Below are positions 1 through 5,573 of a stretch of DNA of 7,350 bases, piece by piece. The position numbers and the translations under genes were made by a program. A model generated the notes under the pieces. The model made no database searches and was not told where the DNA came from. It saw only the letters and a list, made by a program, of their open reading frames with translations. Numbering within the stretch: position 1 is the stretch's first letter; the number at the start of each line of letters is the position of its first letter. Origin of the DNA: MGR-bin208 sp043780275 (GTDB lineage Bacteria; Bacteroidota; Bacteroidia; Chitinophagales; Chitinophagaceae); NCBI GenBank assembly GCA_043780275.1, contig JAYWCV010000071.1, forward strand, positions 1 through 7,350. Direction: 5' to 3'.

Positions 1-1
1 G

Positions 2-847
2 CCTCATTTTACTTACTATTATTACAACGCCGCTTTCTTCCGCTATTACTGTGAGTATGGTAAAACCAATTCAATGCTGCCCGGTTATCCGGGTGAAACC
101 GGGACATGGCTTAACATTGCCGCAAATACCAGCCTTGGAGAAATGGCGCCAGATGATAGCTGGACAATAAATGGTTTGCCGGTACTAATGCATAAACCAC
201 CAATTACAATAAAAGATGGTATCGAATTTTCATATCCTGAACCCGGGCGGAATGTTCGTCATGTCCTCATTCATCGAAAGGGAATACTGCCATACATTCC
301 TGTAACAAGAAAACAATACCTGGAATATTGTATTACTTATCATACCAAAATCTGGAATGAGACAATCCAATCGTTTGCACAAGTGCCGGTTCGCCCATTA
401 GAAGAACAGGAAAAAGAAAAAAAGGCAAAGTTGGATAAGTTTCAAAAAGACTTTGGCAATGATCCCAAAAAATTAAAATCTGCAGTAGATTATTATCTCT
501 CAAGTTACCAGACCGATCAACAACAAATGGATGAAAGAGTAAAAAATGCAAAAAAGAATAAAGAGGATGAATTGGAAAAAACAACAAAGGAAGGACTTCT
601 TGATTCCCCTGCTATGGTGTTGGTAAAATATTATTCCAGCCCGTCGGTGTTTGAAACCGATCCGGAGAAAGGATTAATTTTGATAACTGAAAATCCAGAT
701 TACATCCGTAGGGATCTGCCCAAACATGTACCGCAGTTTTTTATAGTAGTGTTGACATGGAATGATTGGGCGTCGCAAAAGAGAATCTCCGAAATTATGG
801 AACAGGATTTTCCGTTTGAAAAGCTGCAGGCGATGATTGATAAATAA
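2..847 (+). CDS. Unrecognised probably exported protein, 5' end cut by window, likely frameshifted near its start
   Basis: The frame is open from the window edge to TAA at 845-847; the first ATG is at 74, giving 257 residues. I do not recognise a named family. Counting from that ATG, the protein opens with LPGYPGETGTW (2-12), has a basic stretch running into LPYIPVTRKQYLEY (72-85), then a long Lys/Glu/Gln-rich and probably helical or coiled-coil segment (about 109-176), and a C-terminal part with a hydrophobic strand QFFIVVLTW (221-229). I see no catalytic motif. Upstream of 74 this frame reads an implausible Tyr/Phe-rich string, while the frame starting at base 3 reads LILLTIITTPLSSA, an excellent signal peptide with a signal peptidase I site after SSA. 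I infer that the true N-terminus is that signal peptide and that one base is missing around 60-75. The product would then be periplasmic or outer-surface. ATG 74 is probably not the native start. The next gene begins 6 bases after the stop, which suggests an operon. Confidence 0.6.
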   Translation, partial: PHFTYYYYNAAFFRYYCEYGKTNSMLPGYPGETGTWLNIAANTSLGEMAPDDSWTINGLPVLMHKPPITIKDGIEFSYPEPGRNVRHVLIHRKGILPYIPVTRKQYLEYCITYHTKIWNETIQSFAQVPVRPLEEQEKEKKAKLDKFQKDFGNDPKKLKSAVDYYLSSYQTDQQQMDERVKNAKKNKEDELEKTTKEGLLDSPAMVLVKYYSSPSVFETDPEKGLILITENPDYIRRDLPKHVPQFFIVVLTWNDWASQKRISEIMEQDFPFEKLQAMIDK

Positions 848-853
848 ATTAAA

Positions 854-1143
854 ATGAAAAAACATAGCTTTTTTTCCTGTTACTTACCCCTTTTTTCTTT
901 CTGCAAAGTAGTTCAGTAAGGAATAATAAAACCATAGAAGAAGAGAGCTTATGGACAGGCAGTGTAAGCTTTTTAGAAAAACAGACGGGGAAGGAATTTA
1001 AAATCAGCGAATGGCGTATGGATGCTAAGATTGTTAATAATCAGGCCAGTGCGGTTCATTCATTCAAATTAGAAGATTTGAAAAAAAATATTTGGGATTG
1101 TAAAACGGAAGATGAGACCGAACTGGAAATTGGAATTGATTAA
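854..1143 (+). pseudogene. Small secreted protein gene broken by a one-base frameshift in a T7 run
   Basis: ATG at 854 opens MKKHSFF and then, in frame, meets a stop at 917-919 after 21 residues. In the -1 frame, from the T run at 869-875 to TAA at 1141-1143, the sequence reads FLLLTPFFFLQSSS followed by a polar domain containing ESLWTGSVSFLEKQTG and FKISEWRMDAK. Joining the two frames at the T run, as if it held eight T instead of seven, gives one continuous protein of about 96 residues with a textbook signal peptide: MKKHS, a hydrophobic core, then a polar SSS border. I do not recognise the family. It starts 6 bases after the preceding gene and is probably co-transcribed with it. The C-terminus (ELEIGID) stops abruptly, and the next 11 codons of frame 2 are also open, so the gene may be shortened at that end too. 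The shift could be decay, a sequencing error, or slippage that restores the frame in some transcripts or ribosomes. Confidence 0.6.
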
Positions 1144-1180
1144 AAATATAGATACTGATTTTTTAATCTCTTAAATTTTA

Positions 1181-1214
1181 AAAAAGCCAATACTCAATTG
1201 AATATTGGCTTTTT
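1181..1214. terminator. Bidirectional intrinsic terminator between convergent genes
   Basis: A 12-bp perfect stem pairs AAAAAGCCAATA (1181-1192) with TATTGGCTTTTT (1203-1214). After one C/A mismatch, two further pairs close on an AATT loop. The A tract on one side and T tract on the other make it work in both directions. It can end the + strand genes that stop at 847/1143 and the - strand osmC that stops at 1232. Confidence 0.85.
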
Positions 1215-1231
1215 AAATTTAGCAGAATTGG

Positions 1232-1642
1232 TTAAGCCAATACGGCATCCATGGTTATGTTTGCATTCAGTAATTTACTAACCGGGCAATTGGCTTTTGC
1301 TTCTTTTGCAATGGCCTGAAATTTTTCATCATCCAATCCGGGAACAGTTGCTTTTACTTCCAGGTGGCTTTCCGTAATAGCACCATCCATAAGTGTGATG
1401 CTGCATTTGGTGTCAATATTTTCGGCGGTAAAACCGGAAGCATTCAGTACAAAACTCAATTTCATGGAGAAACAGCCGGCATGTGCTGCAGCTACCAGCT
1501 CTTCGGGATTGGTTCCGGCACCATCTTCAAATCTGCTTCTAAAAGTCAAATTTGCCTGCGAAACAATTCCAGTTTCTGTACTAACGGTTCCAATACCTTC
1601 TTTTCCGGTACCCTTCCAGTTTGCAGTTGCGAATCTTTTCAT
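1232..1642 (-). CDS. osmC: OsmC-type peroxiredoxin (organic hydroperoxide/peroxide reductase)
   Basis: This 136-residue protein aligns along its whole length with E. coli OsmC as I remember it: GTVSTETG (18-25), the R-x-R segment (35-37), GTNPEELVAAAHAGCFSM (43-60), PGLDDEKF (101-108) and the C-terminal NCPVSKLL (118-125). The family reduces organic hydroperoxides with two cysteines, here Cys57 and Cys119. The partner glutamate (Glu48 or Glu49) and an Arg of the 35-37 segment are present. OsmC proteins are cytoplasmic, thiol-dependent dimers whose subunits interlock. Length is normal. The gene begins 34 bases after the scpA stop on the same strand and I see no promoter or terminator between them, so it is probably read from the scpA promoter. 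The last codons contain a sequence able to pair with an arm of the downstream terminator (see findings). The start has no Shine-Dalgarno sequence, which is normal in Bacteroidota. Confidence 0.95.
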   Translation of the reverse strand: MKRFATANWKGTGKEGIGTVSTETGIVSQANLTFRSRFEDGAGTNPEELVAAAHAGCFSMKLSFVLNASGFTAENIDTKCSITLMDGAITESHLEVKATVPGLDDEKFQAIAKEAKANCPVSKLLNANITMDAVLA

Positions 1643-1676
1643 GTGTTTAGTATTTATAGTTTATTTCTAAAGTAAA

Positions 1677-2450
1677 TTAATTTTCTGATTCATTCACCCG
1701 TTCTTCCGGATCAATGTATTCGATAATAAAATTATTTCTTCCTTCCCCAATAATAATTGATAAAAACTTTAATTGAATCAATTCAAGTACACTCAGAAAA
1801 AGAAAAATGGCATGTACCCTGTTTTCGCAATGGTCAAATATTTTTTCAAACGAAAGTGTTTTCTCCTGATGTGCAAGTCCCAGAATAAAATCACGACTTG
1901 CCTCCAACGTATAATTATATTGGGTTACCGTATGTGTTGGTACATTTAGCCGATCGTGCAATTTTTGCATGACCTTTTCAAAAGTCTTCATCATTTTGAA
2001 AAGGGTGATTGCCTGAATTTCAGTTCCCTCGCCTGCATCTTCGCCGATCTGTGATAATTCCTGATGAATATTTCCTCTTTTCACCATCAACATCCGCACA
2101 GCTTCCATCTCGGCCATTTTAGCAGAAGCTTCTTTAAAACGTTTATACTCCAGTATTTTATCGATCAATTCATTCCGTGGATCAATTTCATTTCCCTGTT
2201 CGTCTAGTTCTTTACGGGGTATCAGCATTTTAGCTTTTATCCGCATCAGGGTAGAGACAAATAAAATGAATTCACTTGATAACTCAATATCCAAGGAGGC
2301 TTCTGCATGAATATAATCAAGAAAATCGTTGATGATTTTGGTGATATTGATATTGTAAATATCCAATTCATCCCGTTCTATAAAAAACAATAACAAATCG
2401 AATGGACCTTCGAATTGTGCAAGCTTTATCTGGTATGCAGTATTTGTCAA
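1677..2450 (-). CDS. scpA: Segregation and condensation protein A (kleisin subunit of SMC-ScpAB)
   Basis: The product has 257 residues, the usual ScpA length. ScpA bridges the SMC head domains and recruits ScpB to form bacterial condensin, which organises and segregates the chromosome. The N-terminal kleisin signature FEGPFDLLLFFIER is at 13-26, followed by the helix pair that grips the SMC neck, including SSEFILFVSTLMRIKAKML (58-76). The middle (about 80-170) is acidic, basic and variable as expected. The C-terminal winged helix that binds the SMC cap lies around 198-246, with FLSVLELIQLKFLSI at 218-232. scpB is not in the window, whereas many bacteria keep scpA and scpB together. The gene has its own upstream -7 box (2503-2510) and is followed closely by osmC, an unexpected partner. 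Confidence 0.95.
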   Translation of the reverse strand: MTNTAYQIKLAQFEGPFDLLLFFIERDELDIYNINITKIINDFLDYIHAEASLDIELSSEFILFVSTLMRIKAKMLIPRKELDEQGNEIDPRNELIDKILEYKRFKEASAKMAEMEAVRMLMVKRGNIHQELSQIGEDAGEGTEIQAITLFKMMKTFEKVMQKLHDRLNVPTHTVTQYNYTLEASRDFILGLAHQEKTLSFEKIFDHCENRVHAIFLFLSVLELIQLKFLSIIIGEGRNNFIIEYIDPEERVNESEN

Positions 2451-2502
2451 CTTGAATATTTTGAACCGGTAAAAAATGAATTCTTATCACTTTTAGAAGC
2501 TA

Positions 2503-2510
2503 CAAATGTA
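2503..2510 (-). promoter_or_regulatory. Probable -7 promoter box for scpA (and osmC)
   Basis: Read on the - strand this is TACATTTG, an exact match to the Bacteroidota -7 consensus TAnnTTTG. It lies 52 bases before the scpA ATG, predicting a leader of roughly 45 bases. No clear TTTG -33 box is visible about 19 bases upstream. That region instead holds a small inverted repeat (2530-2542, TTTTC-ACC-GAAAA). Confidence 0.5.
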
Positions 2511-2646
2511 CGTAAAATATGATTCGGAATTTTCACCGAAAACAGCTTCAGATAATGATTCTATGAACATATATTTTCATTTTCTATGCTTGTTGATGAA
2601 ACTGATTTGCGAACACATGAACTAATTAAAGATACTTGTGGCACAA

Positions 2647-2676
2647 AAAAAGTGGAACAGGGTTGTTCCGCTTTTT
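2647..2676 (-). terminator. Intrinsic terminator of mscL
   Basis: On the - strand, AAAAAGCGGAACA (from 2676) pairs with TGTTCCACTTTTT (ending at 2647) around an ACCC loop, with one C/A mismatch, and runs into a further T tract at 2645-2646. It lies 14 bases past the mscL stop. On the + strand the mismatch becomes a G-U pair, but no + strand gene ends here. It separates ppk2-mscL from scpA-osmC. Confidence 0.8.
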
Positions 2677-2690
2677 AAAATATAACCAGT

Positions 2691-3116
2691 TTATTTTTTT
2701 AAGGCATCCCTGATTTCCATCAATAACTGATCGGTTGAAGATGGCCCGGCCGGAGCAGCTACTTCTTTCTTTTTTAGATTGTTAATGGTTCTGATAACCA
2801 TAAACATAACAAAAGCAACGATGACAAAGTCAATGGTTACTGTTAAAAAAGCACCCCATCTGACAGCTACTTCTGCAACTTCCGGAGTAATGACGACACC
2901 GGCTTCATCAGTTACAGCGGCAACTGCTTTATTGATTACATAGGTTTTACTCGAAAGGTCGAAGCCACCCATTAACTGACCTACCAAAGGCATCACAATA
3001 CCTTCATTAAATGCGGTTACAATTTTGCCAAAGGCTGCACCCATTACAAATGCTACAGCAATGTCAACAAGGTTTCCCTTAACAGCGAAATCCTTAAATT
3101 CTTTCAGCATTCCCAT
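2691..3116 (-). CDS. mscL: Large-conductance mechanosensitive channel MscL
   Basis: The product has 141 residues, close to the family norm. MscL is a homopentameric inner-membrane pore that opens under membrane tension to release solutes during hypo-osmotic shock. The amphipathic N-terminal helix MLKEFKDFAVKGN (3-15) is followed by TM1 (about 16-45) with the family core VDIAVAFVMGAAFGKIV (17-33). The periplasmic loop (about 50-88) is somewhat longer than in E. coli. TM2 (about 89-111) includes TIDFVIVAFVMFMVI, then the basic NNLKKK (112-117), an Ala/Pro linker, and the C-terminal helix LLMEIRDALKK (131-141). Aligned with E. coli, the pore residues Leu19, Gly22 and Val23 are here Ile, Ala and Phe. 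I chose the first Met because it aligns with E. coli Met1; Met3 is possible. It starts 62 bases after the ppk2 stop with no terminator between them, so the two may be co-transcribed. Confidence 0.96.
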   Translation of the reverse strand: MGMLKEFKDFAVKGNLVDIAVAFVMGAAFGKIVTAFNEGIVMPLVGQLMGGFDLSSKTYVINKAVAAVTDEAGVVITPEVAEVAVRWGAFLTVTIDFVIVAFVMFMVIRTINNLKKKEVAAPAGPSSTDQLLMEIRDALKK

Positions 3117-3178
3117 AATAATTAGTTTTTGAGTTTATTAATCAATGAATTTAATTTTTAATCTCACTAAAATAAAAA

Positions 3179-3925
3179 TTATTTTTCCATGCCCGGAAAG
3201 TGCATATTCAGCGATTTCAACATTTCTAACAACCGGGTTGTAATTAAATATTCTTTATACCAGTTCTGATCGGATGGAATAATATGCCAGGGAACGGCAT
3301 TGCAATTTTCGAAACAGTCTTCATACATCTGCATATATTGACCCCATAGTTTTGCCTCCGAAAAATCTTTTTCATTGTATTTCCAGTGTTTTTCCGGATC
3401 ATTGATTCGCTCATTTAATCGCTCCTGCTGCTCCTCTTGTGAAATGTGTAAATAAAATTTCAGGATGATTGTATTGTTATGAGTCAACAATAGATTTTCA
3501 AAATCATTGATTGCTTTCATTCTTTTCACTGCCAGTTCATCATCGCACCATCCATGTACACGGGTAATCAGAACATCTTCGTAATGAGAACGGTTAAATA
3601 TTTTTATCATTCCTTTTTGTGGTGCTTCATTATGTACACGCCATAGAAAGTCATGTGACAATTCTTCTTCTGTTGGTGCTTTAAAAGATTTTACCTGTAC
3701 TCCTTGCGGATTCAGGTTTCCAAACACATTCCGGATTGCACCATCCTTTCCACTGGCATCTATGCCTTGTAAAATTACTAAAACAGAATATTTCGATTCT
3801 GCATATAGCAGGTTCTGCAAATCATCTAACTCTTCAAGCATCTTTTTTGTTTGCTTCTTTATACTCGATTTATCTAAATCTGCCGCAGCTTTTGTTGAAA
3901 TTTCTGAAAGGATAATTTTGTTCAT
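3179..3925 (-). CDS. ppk2: Polyphosphate kinase 2 family (polyphosphate:nucleotide phosphotransferase)
   Basis: PPK2 enzymes transfer phosphate from inorganic polyphosphate to AMP or ADP. At 248 residues this is a single-domain, short form in the cytoplasm. Visible landmarks are Walker A GIDASGKDG (54-62), LNPQGVQVKSFKAPT (71-85), ELSHDFLWR (88-96), the Walker B region IFNRSHYEDVLITRVH (109-124), the lid segment ERINDPEKHWKYNEKD (172-187), and PWHIIPSDQNWYKEYL (212-227). These resemble, from memory, the Cytophaga hutchinsonii class III enzyme that uses both AMP and ADP, so this class is my best guess; sequence alone does not settle it. The gene is divergent from the EamA transporter with 78 bases between them, and it leads into mscL. 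No polyphosphate-making ppk1 is in the window. Confidence 0.93.
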   Translation of the reverse strand: MNKIILSEISTKAAADLDKSSIKKQTKKMLEELDDLQNLLYAESKYSVLVILQGIDASGKDGAIRNVFGNLNPQGVQVKSFKAPTEEELSHDFLWRVHNEAPQKGMIKIFNRSHYEDVLITRVHGWCDDELAVKRMKAINDFENLLLTHNNTIILKFYLHISQEEQQERLNERINDPEKHWKYNEKDFSEAKLWGQYMQMYEDCFENCNAVPWHIIPSDQNWYKEYLITTRLLEMLKSLNMHFPGMEK

Positions 3926-3944
3926 ACCATTTGTTTTGAACTTA

Positions 3945-3974
3945 CAATTTAAATAAATGTTTCGGTCTCCAAAG
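3945..3974 (-). promoter_or_regulatory. Possible ppk2 promoter in the divergent intergenic region
   Basis: On the - strand a TTTG (within CTTTG, 3974-3970) lies 17 bases before TTAAATTG (3952-3945), an imperfect match to TAnnTTTG. The arrangement fits Bacteroidota -33/-7 spacing and would leave a leader of about 13 bases. The match is weak. Confidence 0.25.
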
Positions 3975-3981
3975 CTTTATG

Positions 3982-3989
3982 GATATTTG
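3982..3989 (+). promoter_or_regulatory. Possible -7 box for the EamA transporter gene
   Basis: GATATTTG matches TAnnTTTG at five of six fixed positions and lies 14 bases before the ATG, implying a very short leader. A GTTTC sequence near 3959, about 19 bases upstream, could stand in for the -33 box. The call rests on one element. Confidence 0.25.
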
Positions 3990-4003
3990 CCCGAATTTTA
4001 AAG

Positions 4004-4891
4004 ATGAGCCGGAATAAACTGATTAATTGGGGGATTTTTATTGTACTATCATTTATTTGGGGTAGTTCTTTTATTTTAATGAAGATAAGTAAGGATGGAT
4101 TGTCTGCCGTTCAAATAGCTGCTGTCCGTATTTTTTCGGCTGGAATTATTTTTGTTCCTTTTGCTTTATTTCATTTATCAAAAATTCCAAAAAATAAATT
4201 ACTCATTATTATTTTATCGGGTGTTTTTGGAAACCTTTTACCAGCTTTCCTTTTTGCTGAAGCTATTTCAAGAAACATGGATAGCGCATTGGCAGGAATA
4301 CTTAATTCTCTAACACCACTTTGTGTGGTGGTTATAGGTGTTTCATTTTTTAAGCTGAAAGTAAATTCACGGCAAGTGCTTGGTATAGTCATTGGGTTTT
4401 TGGGACTTTCATTATTATCCTTATCCAAAGGAGGTATCCGTTTCGATAATCTGGGATATGCCGGTTTAATCTTACTCGCAACTATTTTTTATGGCTTAAA
4501 TGTAAACTTGGTTTCGCTTTATTTAAACAAAGAAAATCCGTTTTATATAGCTACAGTTTCATTGGCATTTATGACTATTCCAACAGCCATTGTACTTTAT
4601 AAATCAAACATCCTCTCCATTCCAATTGCCGATCCGGTGGTTTTACATGCTGTTATTACCTCCATAATTTTGGGCGTTATGGGAAGTGCTATTGCAACTG
4701 CTTTATTTTATGTATTGGTAAAAAGAGCCGGTGGAATTTTTGCATCGCTTGTAACGTATGGCATTCCGTTTATTGCACTTTTCTGGGGTTTTGTTTATGC
4801 CGAAAAAATAAGTCTTATTCAGATTGCATGCCTGGGAATAATATTAATTGGTGTTTATCTGGCTAACCGCAAAATAAAAGAGCAAGGATAA
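4004..4891 (+). CDS. EamA/DMT-family transporter, ten membrane segments
   Basis: This 295-residue, very hydrophobic protein has the two-repeat architecture of the drug/metabolite transporter (RhaT/EamA) family. Ten membrane segments can be placed at about 8-28, 36-57, 66-88, 93-112, 122-141, 151-172, 178-197, 213-238, 244-264 and 267-290. Family marks include the WGSSF motif at the end of TM1 (19-23), SALAGILNSLTPL in repeat 1 (94-106), and in repeat 2 the equivalent SLVTYGIPFIALFWG (248-262), followed by AEKISLIQ (266-273). It ends in a short basic cytoplasmic tail. Such proteins export or import metabolites (amino acids, nucleotides, sugars) through the inner membrane; the substrate cannot be read from sequence. 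It stands alone on the + strand, divergent from ppk2 and convergent with frr, and its stop codon lies inside the terminator loop. Confidence 0.93.
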   Translation: MSRNKLINWGIFIVLSFIWGSSFILMKISKDGLSAVQIAAVRIFSAGIIFVPFALFHLSKIPKNKLLIIILSGVFGNLLPAFLFAEAISRNMDSALAGILNSLTPLCVVVIGVSFFKLKVNSRQVLGIVIGFLGLSLLSLSKGGIRFDNLGYAGLILLATIFYGLNVNLVSLYLNKENPFYIATVSLAFMTIPTAIVLYKSNILSIPIADPVVLHAVITSIILGVMGSAIATALFYVLVKRAGGIFASLVTYGIPFIALFWGFVYAEKISLIQIACLGIILIGVYLANRKIKEQG

Positions 4892-4903
4892 ACACTGCTC
4901 TTT
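4877..4903. terminator. Shared terminator hairpin overlapping the EamA stop codon
   Basis: AAAGAGCA (4877-4884) pairs with TGCTCTTT (4896-4903) around an 11-base loop that contains the TAA of the EamA gene (4889-4891). On the - strand the hairpin is followed by a T-rich run (TTTTATTTT), so it should end frr transcripts well. In the + direction the T tract is short (TTTCAC) and termination is probably weaker. Confidence 0.65.
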
Positions 4904-4923
4904 CACTCTAACTTTATGTAAAG

Positions 4924-5487
4924 CTATATGCTCATAATTTCTTTGTCTTTAAAAGTCAAATGATTTTCTATCTGGGCAATAAATTTATCTGTTAATACCT
5001 GGATAGCATCTTCCGAATCTTTTGCTATATCCTCGCTTAATCCATCTTTTTGCAATTTTTTAATTTGTTCTATCGCATCGCGACGGATACTTCTTATCGA
5101 CACTCTGGAATGTTCTCCTTCAGCATGGCATCTTTTTACCAATTCCTTTCTTCTTTCTTCGGTCATGGGTGGTAAATAAATACGAATGAGAATACCATCA
5201 TTTTGTGGGGTCAACCCAATATTGGAAGCCATAATGGCCCTTTCGATAGGTTGCAACATGTTTTTCTCCCAAGGTTGAATACTTAAAGTTCTTGCATCCA
5301 AGGTACTGATATTAGATACTTGGCTGATAGCCGTTGAAGCACCATAATAATCTACAAAAATTCCGTCGAGCATTTGCGGATTTGCTTTGCCGGCTCTGAT
5401 TTTTCCCAATTCTGCTTCCAGATGGGTAATGGCTTTATTCATGGAATCTTCCGCCATTTCATGTACTAATGAAATTTCTTCTGACAT
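4924..5487 (-). CDS. frr: Ribosome recycling factor
   Basis: RRF works with EF-G to split the 70S ribosome after termination. Starting at the ATG at 5487 (MSEEISL) gives 187 residues, the usual length. The frame extends upstream to a TTG at 5514, but that codon overlaps an exact -7 promoter box, so the shorter start is correct. Domain I is the three-helix bundle formed by about 1-30 and 107-187. Domain II is about 31-106. Conserved marks include RAGKANP (31-37), PPMTEERRKELVKR (106-119) and RVSIRSIRRDAIEQIKK (128-144), including Arg132, important in E. coli RRF. It ends KDKEIMSI, close to the usual KEXEIMXX ending. The frequent upstream neighbour pyrH is absent; a sugar-phosphate transferase gene sits there instead, 86 bases away. 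Confidence 0.97.
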   Translation of the reverse strand: MSEEISLVHEMAEDSMNKAITHLEAELGKIRAGKANPQMLDGIFVDYYGASTAISQVSNISTLDARTLSIQPWEKNMLQPIERAIMASNIGLTPQNDGILIRIYLPPMTEERRKELVKRCHAEGEHSRVSIRSIRRDAIEQIKKLQKDGLSEDIAKDSEDAIQVLTDKFIAQIENHLTFKDKEIMSI

Positions 5488-5511
5488 AAAATTTATTGAT
5501 TTTAATGCAAG

Positions 5512-5519
5512 CAAAACTA
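5512..5519 (-). promoter_or_regulatory. -7 promoter box for frr
   Basis: On the - strand this reads TAGTTTTG, an exact fit to TAnnTTTG, 24 bases before the frr ATG. The predicted leader is under 20 bases. There is no convincing -33 TTTG about 19 bases upstream. Read-through from the sugar-phosphate transferase gene is also possible because I see no terminator between them. Confidence 0.5.
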
Positions 5520-5573
5520 ATAAAACGACAGAAATTATTAGTGCATTTTTATTTTTACGAAGTTCTTATCCGG

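Noticed and set aside
333..865. - strand open frames opposite the first gene (333-587 and 674-865)
   Set aside because: They encode Phe/His/Leu-rich strings typical of the complement of Lys/Glu-rich coding sequence, with no supporting signals.
1139..1174. Continuation of the small secreted gene in frame 2 past its stop
   Set aside because: Only 11 codons are open before another stop, too short to distinguish a second frameshift from chance.
1364..1675. Two + strand open frames opposite osmC
   Set aside because: They are antisense shadows of a clearly conserved gene; the translations are low-complexity and match nothing known to me.
2523..2540. Inverted repeat TTCGG-8-CCGAA in the scpA upstream region
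   Set aside because: The 5-bp stem with no T tract is too weak for a terminator and is not distinctive enough to call an operator. The rest of 2511-2646 holds no gene or RNA that I can support.
5488..5514. Longer frr start at the TTG codon (nine extra residues)
   Set aside because: The TTG overlaps an exact -7 box, the extension is not typical of RRF, and the ATG at 5487 gives the family length of 187 residues.
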